A stretch of DNA of 64,000 bases from Panopea generosa (taxonomy: Eukaryota; Mollusca; Bivalvia; Adapedonta; Hiatellidae): the NCBI GenBank assembly GCA_029582155.1, contig CM055905.1, positions 64,819,952-64,883,951 on the forward strand, read 5' to 3'. The notes below the pieces were generated by a model, which was not told the origin of the DNA, did not search any database, and was given only the letters and a program-made list of their open reading frames with translations. Below are positions 11,940-23,400 of the stretch, one piece after another; the stretch's first letter is position 1; each line of letters begins with the position of its first letter. Both the position numbers and the translations under genes were made by a program.

Positions 11940-12478
11940 ATACCGAGGTTTGCGTATAACACAATAGTTTATAATCCTGCTACAGCACTCATACAGAGAT
12001 ATACAAACAGGGGAATTTCGGGTGGCACATTTGGCGATTTCCAAATCTTGAAAACACAACTCCTCCTAAACGAATGGAATTTTGTGATTTTGTTATCAAA
12101 ATAAAGGATTTGAATGTAATTTTGGGTGGTAAACATTCCTTCTGAAACTTAATACAAAATGAAAGAGTTTTTACGCTTACAATTATATTTTTGTGATCAT
12201 TTTCATTTTTTTGCCCCTTTTTAAAGTAAGAAATAAAAAAAAATAAATACTAGTATGGATTTGAAATGTTTGCCACGCATGGATAACTTACTTCTTTATG
12301 TTCCTATATAAAAATTCATTTCTTTGATGGGTCGTTAAAATATTGTTGTTGTTTTTTTGTTAAAAAATAAATATTTTTCTTAAACATTACAACAGTTTAA
12401 CCGCAAATTCCTTACTGGTTTAAACAAAAGGATCCTGTATAATTAAAAATGATATCCCGAATATTTAAATATGTTTAG
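11940..12478. other. No recognised feature; 3' side of the LRR gene
   Basis: AT-rich. It probably holds the 3' UTR of the minus-strand LRR gene, but I found no AATAAA on that strand here. Confidence 0.4.
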
Positions 12479-13924
12479 TTATATTATTATATTTTCCTCT
12501 CTCTCGAGTTTGTTTTTTAAACTTATGATTTTTTTCACCGCGATGATTAAGAAGACGATTGCCAAACCTGCAAAACAACTTACGACAACTAAAGGAGTTG
12601 TCAGCATTACGTGTTCTATTGTCGTGTTTTCACATAAGTTGTTTTGAAGTGATGCAATCCTCATCCCGTAAAAACGTTGTGGAGATGAACATGTTATGTT
12701 GTTCAGGTATTTGTATATATCAAATGCCCCATGTGACAGCTTCTTCGCCTCTGCGACAAAATCGGTCATCTTGCAGTCACAGACAAAAGGATTATAACGA
12801 ATATCCACAAAGACTGACCGACTGTGCAACCGCAGCACATCCAAATCTTCTAAGGTAAGTGTTGTTATGTTGTTATAACAGAGGTCAAATATTCCTTTGT
12901 GTTCTTTTGATCGACCAACATCGATGAAATTAGAGAAATACTTAATTCGATTATGCGATAGATCCATATATTTCAATTTCGGTAAATATCTTCTCCAATC
13001 AGATAATACGCCGGGTATTCTTGTTATTCCACGATTTGACATATTCATGTATTCCAATTGAGGCATATCGGCTTCTTCAAACAAGTTGTATTTGGCTGAA
13101 ATCTTATGATTACTGATGTCCATATAACGTAGATGCTTATAAACACACCTGTTTGTTTGCCTGTTTTGTATTAAACCGACCGCCATATCTATAAATTGTG
13201 ATTCGTTTGTTGACCTGTTATCCGGTGGATGAATATCTGATTTAATCGTTTTTGTAACATTTCTGTAAACGTAGCGTTCAAGTAGTTCACTGCCACATCG
13301 AAAATGTCTACTTCTTTTTTTGAAATTAAACAGCACTTTAAACAGCTCAGTTTCCTGTACTTCTGATTCACAGTCGACTATCTCCAAAACCTTTAGATAC
13401 TCTGTGCTATTATGCGTAACATCAAACTCATATAGCGTATCGATAAATGTGCAGTTAGTTACCGATACATACCATAAATATTTAGCACGTATAGGCGAAG
13501 GAATAGACAAAGTTCCTTTTTTATGATAGCATCTAAAATCAAACGCGAATAACATACTTGAATCTTTTGCAATATTTAACGTTTTTTCATTGGTTGTTAT
13601 CCATTTCCGGTATTCCGCAAGTGACCAATAATCATCCTTTCCTAGATCACATGACACATGAACGGCCATCTGACTGGTGAAATTTAATCCTGTTCCAGAG
13701 ACGAGTTTGTATTTAGCGGAACAAAACCGTCGCCATTCTGTGGGAAATATCGAATTAACAGTGTTATCCAATCTGACGTCACCTATGTCATCAACGTTAC
13801 GGCTTTTTATTTGAAGCGAAGTCTTTGAGTTAAAATTAGGCTGGGTTGACTGAGGAACCAGACAAACGAATTCTGCAGACATAACTAATTGTACAGATAC
13901 TAATATTAAACTATTCACAGCCAT
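12479..13924 (-). CDS. Single-pass membrane protein with leucine-rich repeats and LRRCT
   Basis: Intronless ORF. The open frame begins at 14017 but the better start is the internal Met at 13924, which opens a hydrophobic signal peptide (MAVNSLILVSVQLVMSAEF); that gives 481 residues. Numbering from the 14017 Met: a 250-residue ectodomain without clear repeats but with paired cysteines and NxS/T sites, about four LRRs (300-408; LEYMNMSN, LKYMDLSHNRI, IFDLCYNNIT), an LRRCT cap (409-468; NPFVCDCKM, then later Cys), a membrane segment (about 470-494) and a short basic tail. The layout is that of an extracellular LRR recognition or adhesion receptor, type I topology. No TIR or kinase domain follows, so it is not a complete Toll-like receptor. 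A frameshifted paralogue lies at 7780-9229. The ligand is unknown. Confidence 0.85.
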   Translation of the reverse strand: MAVNSLILVSVQLVMSAEFVCLVPQSTQPNFNSKTSLQIKSRNVDDIGDVRLDNTVNSIFPTEWRRFCSAKYKLVSGTGLNFTSQMAVHVSCDLGKDDYWSLAEYRKWITTNEKTLNIAKDSSMLFAFDFRCYHKKGTLSIPSPIRAKYLWYVSVTNCTFIDTLYEFDVTHNSTEYLKVLEIVDCESEVQETELFKVLFNFKKRSRHFRCGSELLERYVYRNVTKTIKSDIHPPDNRSTNESQFIDMAVGLIQNRQTNRCVYKHLRYMDISNHKISAKYNLFEEADMPQLEYMNMSNRGITRIPGVLSDWRRYLPKLKYMDLSHNRIKYFSNFIDVGRSKEHKGIFDLCYNNITTLTLEDLDVLRLHSRSVFVDIRYNPFVCDCKMTDFVAEAKKLSHGAFDIYKYLNNITCSSPQRFYGMRIASLQNNLCENTTIEHVMLTTPLVVVSCFAGLAIVFLIIAVKKIISLKNKLEREENIII

Positions 13925-14017
13925 TGTTCTAATGATCACAGTTGCGTTGATATTTAATAATGGCAAATTAACAAACAAGGGTTTATGTTCATTAAGATAA
14001 ACCGCCGCATCAACCAA

Positions 14018-14880
14018 TATACTTGTTACGAGTGTTCACACTACGGTTTTATGTTTCAACAAAACCGTGCTTGATTAAACAATATGACTATTTGTCCATA
14101 TGCTTATACATTAATCTGCAAAGTTTAGTCAGTTTCGCAAAAGGACTGGAGTGAAAAACAAGCTTAATATATAATTCCTCCCCTAAATATAACTATCTAA
14201 CACGTTAATGTAACCGTTTAGCAAAAACATCTTATTCATATGCTCATTCCTTTTTTATCATAATTAGTAAAAACATCCAATCCACTGGAGATTTATAACA
14301 AGTTTATAACTTATATATATGCTGAACACCAGCAATGAAAGGAATGGTTTTAAATGTTAAATGCTATTGTACAGCTGTTAATATTTTTTTTTTTTTTAAT
14401 TTTTTTTTGTGATTTAAGATGTAAGCAACATCATTACGTCGTAATCATCAAATTAAGTGACGGTACGTACCACCTCGTATATTACTATATCGCTTTGTCA
14501 TTTTTCGTTTTTGTCTTAATATAACGTTTATACTTCACGAATTCACTTCTGTACAAACTATTTACGCTTATTGCAGACAAGGTTTTGCTACCGCTTGTTT
14601 TTTGTTGTTGTTTTGTTTCATATGTAAATATCGTCTGCATGTGAAAATAAAACTGCCAACCTATTAACACTTATAATATTAAAAGTAACAGCGGTAGATC
14701 CTTAAAGTGAATCTTAACAAATATATGTCCAGTAGGAAACGTAGCATTAGGTACAAAATCACCATAACAACGCTAGCATAATCATATCCAATATACAGCA
14801 TAATCATATTTAATACAAAACTATACGAAACTATATGTCTAGCATGATACGTCGCATTCAGAAGACAATGTCAGCATTAC
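14018..14880. other. No recognised feature
   Basis: 5' side of the LRR gene. Holds long T runs near 14383 and no clear TATA box. Confidence 0.4.
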
Positions 14881-14889
14881 AACACTAGC

Positions 14890-15622
14890 ATAACCATAAC
14901 CAATGTTCACCATAATCATAATAATGACAAGATATATGTACTATATAACCAATGTACACCATAATCATAATAATGGCAGGATATATGTCCAATATAACCA
15001 ATGTACACCATAATCATAATAATGACAAGATATATGTCCAATTTACCCCCAATATACACCATAATCATAATAATGACAAGATATATGTCCAATATAACCA
15101 ATGTACACCATAATCATAATAATGAGAGGATATATGTCCAATATAACCAATGTACAACATAATCATAATAATGACAAGATATATGTCCAATATACCCCCA
15201 ATGTACACCATAGTCATGATAACGACAAGATATATGTCCTATATAACCAATGTACACCATAATCATAATAACGACGAGATGTATGTCCAATATAACCAAT
15301 GTACACCATAATCATAATAATGACGAGATGTTTGTCCAATATAACCAATGTACACCATAATCATAATAATGACGAGATGTATGTCCAAAATAACCAATGT
15401 ACACCATAATCATAATAATGACGAGATGTATGTCCAATATAACCAATGCACACCATCATCATAATAATGACGAGATGTATGTCCAATATAACCAATGCAC
15501 ACCATAATCATAATAATGACGAGATGTTTGTCCAATATAACCAATGTACACCATAATCATAATAATGACGAGATGTTTGTCCAATATAACCAATGTACAC
15601 CATAATCATAATAATGGCAAGG
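14890..15622 (+). repeat. 49-bp minisatellite, about 15 copies
   Basis: The unit holds AACCAATGTACACCATAATC and GACGAGATGTATGTCC; adjacent copies at 15541 and 15590 show the period. Confidence 0.88.
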
Positions 15623-15624
15623 AA

Positions 15625-16260
15625 GGACACAACAGTCACAATCAATATATAGAATACTCATCATATATAGAAGATGAGACAACAGGGGTCACCGATGTGG
15701 ACCGGTCAGTAGGAATCACAGCTCCAACCATGTCTAACGGACGTACCCGACATCGCTCTTTACCCGTCGGTATTAAACAAGACACGTTAATAAAAGTTTC
15801 ACACCAGAAGTGTTCAAATACATATATGTATAAAAAAATGACAGCACATTTTTATCCATTTGAATATATCAAATGCCAAATAGATCTAATATTATCTAAA
15901 AACATATTGTTCAATATATTAAATTCTTGCAAAAGGTAGTGGTAGTATGCTTTAAAAACATATAGGGATTTTTTAAAAAAAGTACTTATTGGTATTTGCT
16001 GTATATTTTGTGTGCTAGCAAGTCGATAACAGTTAAACTATTGAACACAATTATGTAATATTTAAGAAATAAGAAAATGTATGTCCAACCGGATAACATC
16101 ATAAACATAATCAGCACGCACGCACGCATGCATACACGCACAATGCTATAATATTCATGCATAAAATCCAGGGTACATGTCACTTTTAAATCAGCTTTCT
16201 TTCGTGACTTCTCAAAATTCATTCTAACATGATGTTGTGAAATATTTTTGCTAAACAGCA
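15625..16260. other. No recognised feature
   Basis: ORFs 15544-15939 (+) and 15986-16294 (-) have no recognisable domain; the first starts inside the 49-bp array. Confidence 0.4.
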
Positions 16261-16261
16261 T

Positions 16262-17010
16262 TGAGTTAAAGTAGTCAATCAAGTGTTCCTTCAAGATGAA
16301 CTGAAGTTTGTAAGCGAGATTTATGATAAATGTTTTAATTTTTTATATCAAGTGTTCCTTTAAGATGAACTTAAGTTTGTAAGAGAGATTTATGTTAAAT
16401 GTTTTAATTTTTTATGCTGCTTTGATTGTTTTGCCAATATTATCAAGTGTCCCTTTAAGATGAACTTAAGCTTGTAAGCGAGATTTATGTTAAATGTTTT
16501 AATTTTTTATGCTGCTTTAATTGTTTTGCCAATATTATCAAGTGTCCCTTTAAGATGAACTGAAGTTTGTAAGCGAGATTTATGTTAAATGTTTTAATTT
16601 TTTATGCTGCGTTGATTGATTCGCCAATATTATCAAGTGTCCCTTTAAGACGAACTGAAGTTTGTAAGCGAGATGCATGTTAAATGTTTCAATTTTTTAT
16701 GCCGCTTTGATTGTTTTGCCAATATTATCAATTGTCCCTTTAAGATGAACTGAAGTTTGTAAGCGAGATTTATGTTAAATGTTTTATTTTTTTATGCTTC
16801 TTTGATTGTTTTGCCAATATTATCAAGTGTCCCTTTAAGATGAACTGAAGTTTGTAAGCAAGATTAATGTTAAATGTTTTATTTTTTTATGCTGTGTTGA
16901 TTGTTTCGCCAATATTTTCAAGTGTCCCTTTAAGATGAACTTAAGTTTGTAAGCGAGATTTATGTTAAATGTTTGTTTTTTTTATGCTGCGTTGATTGTT
17001 TCGCCATTGC
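16262..17010 (+). repeat. 95-bp tandem repeat, about 8 copies
   Basis: The unit includes ATCAAGTGTCCCTTTAAGAT and GTTTGTAAGCGAGATTTATG. The first units are shorter. Confidence 0.88.
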
Positions 17011-17770
17011 TTTTTCACGGGATGAGGTAGAATGTTATTATTTCACTTTGAGATTATATATATTATGCATAATTAGACGTTTATATGATATATGATGTAT
17101 GGTATTATATGTTAATATGTACTTAAATGTGATAGTATAGCATTTGAAAAAAAAAGAGGAAAATGTTTTTTTACGAATTATTAATATAATTATTATGGTC
17201 TGTGGCTTTCCTTACTAAGTATACTGTGGTACAATCAATCTAAAAGCATAATAATTAAGAAAACAAACAAAAACAAACACACACACAGACAAACTCATAT
17301 TTCCGTTTTAAGCAAAACTTTTATATTGATATTTATCACAAAGTTATTTGATGTGGTGTATCAAACGTCATATTTGACATTTCCTGATCGTTAATATGGT
17401 ATTATGGTATGATAGAATGAGCCCACTGATGTGGTGTTCTTATGATTAACTTTACTTCATTATTTAATGAGAAACAAATCATTTACTTATTTTAATGATA
17501 TTTTGGAAAATAATTTGATTTACTTTACATTAATTTTGACGTTTTTTTTTTAAAATCCTTGTTAAGGTTGCATAATAATAATAATAACGCAGTGTATTTC
17601 ATTATTTATTATAACTAGAATCCATTAATTTAGAATAATGATTTTTTAATGCATTAGCAGACATAATGCAGTATTTTGGCATTTCATACTTTAATATTAT
17701 TTAAATTATTTATTAGACTAGACATAACGATTGTTTTGCATAAAAGTAATGTTTTCGATTACAGTTAAGA
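17011..17770. other. No recognised feature
   Basis: Very AT-rich; no gene was recognised. Confidence 0.4.
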
Positions 17771-17774
17771 ATTG

Positions 17775-17935
17775 TGTCTGTCCCACAAAGCACAGCAATT
17801 GCACGCTTACGTAACTGTGACGTCATTCAAACTTTCACTTGAGGTAACTGACCAATTAACGTGCTCAAAGGTGGCTCTTCCTACATTGCTTTTTAACTGA
17901 CCCGATCGAGAGAGTTGAGTCCGTTCTACTGACTA
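17775..17935 (-). repeat. MITE-A copy
   Basis: Minus orientation: CTGTCCCACAAAG, TGACGTCATTCAAAC and AACTGACCAATTAACGTGC, ending CGTTCTACTGACT. Confidence 0.75.
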
Positions 17936-18133
17936 ATTTACTAATTCATGAACTTAAATATGCATCACCTATAAATGTTGGAAAGTTTATTGAATCACAA
18001 ATAGGAATGTCCTATTTGAAGATAATGGTTGATTCCGTCCTTATATATGAGAAATTTATTTATACACAGTTCGGCATTTTCCGTTTTACACGTCAGAGTT
18101 TTAGCATAACCCACAAATGTCCAATGAGGGATT

Positions 18134-18480
18134 TTATCGCAGCCTGCGATTTAGTATTTGGTCAACAACATTGAAGAATGCTACAGTAATGAGACAAAAT
18201 ACAATAAAAGTTATTGAACAGAATATCCATAATAAATAATGTTTTATATAAATGTGCAGTTGAAGTCCTAAGATGGGATATAGGCAAGGCCTCTTTATCA
18301 AGCAGAGTCTGCTCATTTTCTTCTTGGATGCGTTTTGTGAATTTTTTATCAACTTTTGTTGCCAGTGTTCTTTCTTACGTTCTATATATTCCCTTCAAAG
18401 TTGGCAACATAGTTGGTTTGGTCGCAGTATTTCAGTTGACTTTGCAAGTGCTTAAGCCAGTGCAACTGCGAAATGACCAG
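18134..18480 (-). pseudogene. Possible broken coding fragment
   Basis: On the minus strand one frame reads HWLKHLQSQLKYCDQTNYVA. Near 18375 the protein-like signal appears to move to another frame (DKKFTKRIQEENEQTLLDKE), which carries an upstream stop. A third frame holds a hydrophobic run. No family was recognised and chance is not excluded. Confidence 0.2.
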
Positions 18481-18600
18481 CTATGATCAGCATTGAAAAT
18501 TTAAGATATATTTTAGATAAACTGTTTAGTCAGAACACGAGTAAACATATTTTTATCTACGTCTCAAAAATAAACGTTGCCTATAACTATATAATTATTT

Positions 18601-18662
18601 GCCGAGAGGACCTCCGTCACCAGACTCGTCTTAGGCGCTGTCAGATTCAAGTCTTTCTCCAA
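18601..18662 (+). repeat. tRNA-Leu-like fragment (SINE relic)
   Basis: GTCTTAGGCGCTGTCAGATT with TCAAGTCTT resembles the D-arm and anticodon part of a tRNA-Leu-derived SINE head. Degenerate. Confidence 0.35.
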
Positions 18663-18791
18663 CATTAATACTTGATATGCCTAAACATAAAGATAGTACT
18701 AATTGGATGACAATTCTGTCCTTTAAATGCTTTGTTTTCTGTTGGTTATCTATATTTTATAATTTTTGTTGATTCGATTTGGACAAGAACA

Positions 18792-19025
18792 GGGCTGCGT
18801 TTCACAAAAAAACTTACCACAAAAATCGTCGTTAACATAAACCAACAATTATTCATAATGTTTTAAATTTCCATCCAAATGAAGCCAAGTTGGCTGAAAT
18901 CATGCAGAAAGTTACATATTTTCTGAAAATACAATCATTTTAAATATTGATCAAAATTTGAACACACAACGGTCAAATTGACTTACGTCGATTTTTATCG
19001 TAAGTTATTTTGTGAAACGCAGTCC
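18792..19025. repeat. Palindromic MITE-E
   Basis: Ends GGGCTGCGTTTCACAAAA and TTTTGTGAAACGCAGTCC are inverted repeats, extended inward by CTTACCAC.../...ATCGTAAG. About 234 bp with no coding capacity. Confidence 0.8.
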
Positions 19026-19099
19026 AGCAATATAGTCAAAACACGTGGCTGCAGTATGGTCACTATGGAATATCATTAACACCGGTATTAGTTCATAGA

Positions 19100-19325
19100 G
19101 ATACGGTTCTCCGCGGTCGAGTGGTCGTAGGTGTCGTCTCAAGATCACTTACCTCCCATCGCTAAGGTCGTATGATCGCGTTCTACTCGCTCCAAAAACT
19201 TTATGTGAGACAGTTTGCCAGTTACTTGCGGTGGTGTTACTCAGATTCAATAAAACTGGATATGCCATATATACCCTGAAACGTGTTGAAAATGGCGTTA
19301 AACCCCATTCAAAAATGTGTATAGC
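19100..19325 (+). repeat. tRNA-derived SINE (family 3)
   Basis: The head CGGTCGAGTGGTCGTAGG resembles tRNA-Leu/Ser; the body has GCCAGTTACTTGCGGTGGTG and the tail AAATGGCGTTAAACCCCATT. The tail recurs at about 21.54 and 22.33 kb and the body near 54.42 kb. Confidence 0.7.
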
Positions 19326-19329
19326 GACT

Positions 19330-20070
19330 AATAAATAGTTCCGGTGAAACAGCCTTTAAAGTTAATTGAGTAAGTATGATCACAGGTAAACATGTCCATT
19401 TCAGTGTACCGAATGACAATTAATGGATCTTTCACTGAAAGCAACAAATTCATTTCAATTGTTTGCACAAAAATAGTGAAATTACTGTTAATTTTAAAAC
19501 AGTTAAATGTCTAACAAATTCAGGCATTGTACCACCATTGGAAACAGGAAATGCTTCCATGGGGTGTTGCATAATGGCGTTATAAATAATCCTCGTTTCT
19601 TCTTCTTTAAAATTGCATTTTCCTTATTTTAATGCTCATTTTTTTATTTGAATGGCATTATTGATGTATTTTGAACACTTTGAAAGCATTGTCATGTTTG
19701 AATTGTGACTTTAGAAAAAAAATGATGCTTGAAAAATTGGGGTATGAATACATGGTTTCGGAAGTCTACTTTCACTTTGCCAACAATATACACACTAACA
19801 GAAAACAATCTCTTGTATGACATATGACACCTTCTTTTCTCATCATATTTCGGTAGTGCAGATGTTGACAAACAATAAAATGTAAGTTACACTTTTTTCA
19901 TTCGGGTCTGTCTATGAATGACAAGCCTTCAAACATTTTACTATATTTTACTAAATAATAAAGAACAAAAAGCAATGGTGGGCTTACACTTCAATCTAAA
20001 AAGTCAAAATGTATTGCTATAAATCAAAAGCTATTAAATGAATAATAGTTTGATGCTTTTCACTTTAGTT
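19330..20070. other. No recognised feature
   Basis: AT-rich sequence upstream of the metalloprotease gene. Confidence 0.4.
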
Positions 20071-20137
20071 TCAATATCTAAATATCATAAAGTTTTTTTT
20101 ATCTAAGAGGTAACACGTCATTTTTGTATTGGCATAG

Positions 20138-20312
20138 CCTTTTTCTGTGACTGTGGAAATATTATAAAAACTGATAAGTCTAAATACGGGAACCAATTTA
20201 AATGTAATATCCGCGACTGTGGAAATAGTATAAAAACTGATAAGTCTAAATACGGGAACCAATTTAAATGTAAACTCCGTGACTGCGGAAATAAAATAAA
20301 AACTGATAAAGG
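20138..20312 (+). repeat. 66-bp tandem repeat, 2.7 copies
   Basis: The unit contains GACTGTGGAAATA and AAACTGATAAGTCTAAATAC. It lies immediately upstream of the candidate TATA box and may form part of the promoter region. Confidence 0.8.
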
Positions 20313-20328
20313 GGACTCTCACTATATC

Positions 20329-20334
20329 TATAAA
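20329..20334 (+). promoter_or_regulatory. Candidate TATA box of the metalloprotease gene
   Basis: TATAAA followed by GG lies 85 bp before the chosen start codon. A start site about 30 bp downstream would give a short 5' leader. Inference from position only. Confidence 0.4.
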
Positions 20335-20418
20335 GGTCACATAAGTTCGTGACCATAACCCTAGATTAACCAGTAGGAATCACTTAATGACACCAGGACA
20401 CAACATCGCACATCTACC

Positions 20419-23400
20419 ATGGAGAATATATGGAAACTAGTGTGTATAACATTTGCATTCCTCCATCAAGTGATAGCAGGTAATTTAATTAAACCTCAGT
20501 CAAAATTTTGAATAAATAAATTACGAAGGGTACGGAAAGCGATCCTTCCGACCTGCAACTCAAAAAACCTTGGTCCGAATAGTTTAAAACTTTGATTTTT
20601 TCAGCTCCACACGTGTACGTTTAGATAATTTACAAGATAATTTATTAAATCTGTTACATCTGAAATAACGTTTATGCTTTATATTGAGTGTTGTTTGTAT
20701 GTTCACGTGGCAAATGGTTTATTCGACTGAGCTTCTTTGAGATATAGACTATTCAAAACGCACGGCATCTTTAGTCATGAACGAATTACAGTCACGAAAT
20801 GTGTAACATTTCAGCCATTCATTTCGCATTGTGAAGAACGCTATAAATGACAGCGTGCCTTTGAAAATGAATCAATATATTAGGGAGAATAATCCAAAAA
20901 TGGGAATATAAATTTTTTGGCCGTAACATGTTTATCTTACCGTTAGTCTTGACAGTTATATTGCTGCTGGTGCATATGGACACCTCTATTAAGCAACCAC
21001 TCGTCTTAAAGACATTTACATTTTCCATTTACCTTCTTCATAATTTTACTTTCAATAAACCTGTAATAAGCAGCCATTTGTCTTAAGAGGCCATCATTGC
21101 TCTTTCCCTTGAGCGGCTCCTTAACGCAAGTTTGACCGTTTTTATATTCTCCTTGTTACGCTATGTTTGTATTTCACTGCTGAGATCGAGGTTGGAGCCC
21201 AGCTCGGTCGAGGTTGGAACCCAGCTCGGTCGAGATTGGAGCTCAGCTCGGTCGAGGTTGGAGCCCAGCTCCGTCGAGGTTGGAGCCCAGCTCGGTAGAG
21301 GTTGGAACCCAGCTCGGTCGAGATTGGAGCTCAGCTCGGTCGAGGTTGGAGCCCAGCTCGGTCGAGGTTGGAGCCCAGCTCGGTCGTGGTTGGAGCCCAG
21401 CTCGGTAGTAAAACGTTTTATAAGAAAGTCACTTACTTATATAAGCCAGTTACTTTCGGAAACACGGTGGTTTTACTTAGATTCATTCTAAGATCCTTCA
21501 GAATTAAACTGAATATGCCATATTTAACTTGAAATGTGTAGAAAATGGCATTAAACCCCATTCCATTTTTTTATTGTTGTTGTAGTTGTTAAAAGAAAAC
21601 ACATTACACCCACAGGGGCGTAGCTTGACTGAAAATGATGTGTTGGCACAGTTGTTATTAGGGGTGAGGTGGAGTGGGGGGGGGGGGGGTCCTAGGACAT
21701 GGTCCTCCGACAAAGAAATCAACTAGACTGTCGCAGATGTGTTATGACGTATATTTCTTTTTAGGGGTCTGGTATCCTTAATATTAACATTGAATTCACT
21801 GTTTTATAAACAAATAAATGTAATGTTTTAAAGTTTACTCGCTTCAATAAAGGGAAAAATGAAGAAGCATAGGTGTCAGAATTTATTGCATTTTTTTATG
21901 GCATTTTTAATTTTTGATTTCTCAGAAAAAAAGTGTAGGCACGTGCCTATAGGAAGCTACGCCACTGACCCAGCGTCAAGTTTCACCAACTTTAACTAAA
22001 CTATGTAACTGTATATATATTTAAAAACTTGAAATGATAACATTTAGGTTTGCTTTTCTTCAGTCAAAACTAATCCCTGCATGTTATACCATTTTAAGTG
22101 TTTATTATCTTGATTCATACTAGTAAAACTATATCCTGTCGTGTAAAGACAGTCTGAAAAAGAAAAAGAGCAAAATATATATATATATACCACTTCTAAA
22201 TTGTGTATTTAGAAGAGTAAACTCAATTAAATTTAGGTTCAATTTCTTTCTTGTTTTCCGTATTTGTTATTTACATTTATGATGTAACCTTTACTGATTA
22301 TTAAAAATAATTGTATTGTAACATAGTATGTTGAAAATGGCATTAAACTCCATTTAAAATATCAGTTCGACGTTGGCGTCTATATTGAAAACAGCAGCAG
22401 CAACAACAACAGCATCATCATCAAGAACAATAAACATATGCGACTAGCTGTACAAATTGATGCTCTTCAATCAGGCATACGTGGAAATAAAACATACACA
22501 ATTAAAACACCTATACTATAATAAATTGTGTACTTTACCTTTTTCTTCTTGATCTGATTCAAGTAACTGCTTTAAATGAAGCTGATGGCGACAGGCCAAC
22601 TCGTGCGGCACAGCAGCACATCATTGAACTACTACTTGTAGCTGATTACAGTTTCTATAGCAAGTAAGTTAGATTAAATAGTAATATAACCAAGGTCATT
22701 TATTATATATAATACACACACTTGCTCTTAAAATAGTTTATAATTCAATATATATATATACACTGTAAACCGAATGTTTAGTCAGTTAAAATACATGGGA
22801 AACCCCATAGGGTACATTTAAACCGGGTGTGTGCCTAGATATGGAAATGAATTTGGGTTGGTAACAAACAGAATCGGTGATTAAATAAAATATACCAACT
22901 TTCATTCTGGTGATATCCGCCATTCTAAATCGTTCTTTTTTTCAATGTAAAGGGAGGTAATTTACTTCATAACTTTCAAGAGGGAATACATGTACAGTGA
23001 TGCCGTGTTATGCATTTATTTACAAGTGTTACATTCTATGGTGTTTTATCTCATCATTTACACAGTTTCAGTTTTTAAGCTAGACAAATAGTTCTTTTAT
23101 TTGACAAAATGCTGTTTTCCAAAAATGGTCAATAACTTTCAACCAGACTATAGAATAAATCTACCATTCTGTTGATGTTGCCATTTATAATTCGACAAAT
23201 AAAATTAAATTAAAAAAATATCGAAAGCTTTTTTTATGTTATAGTTAAACTTGCATGAAAATACCGACTAAACTTTTAGAACTTAGTATATCATATACAG
23301 TTATAATCAATTTAAATTTAGTTGATAATTTGGCAATTTTACAATACTGTTTACATGCAGTTTTGTAGGTATAATCGCTTCAAAATTAGTTGATAATTAA

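Noticed and set aside
12479-13924. Toll-like receptor
   Set aside because: LRRs, LRRCT and a membrane segment are present, but the protein ends about 20 residues after the membrane with no TIR domain.
18590-18665. Coding-looking minus-strand run EKDLNLTAPKTSLVTEV
   Set aside because: The plus strand of the same segment matches a tRNA-Leu-like SINE head, which explains it better.
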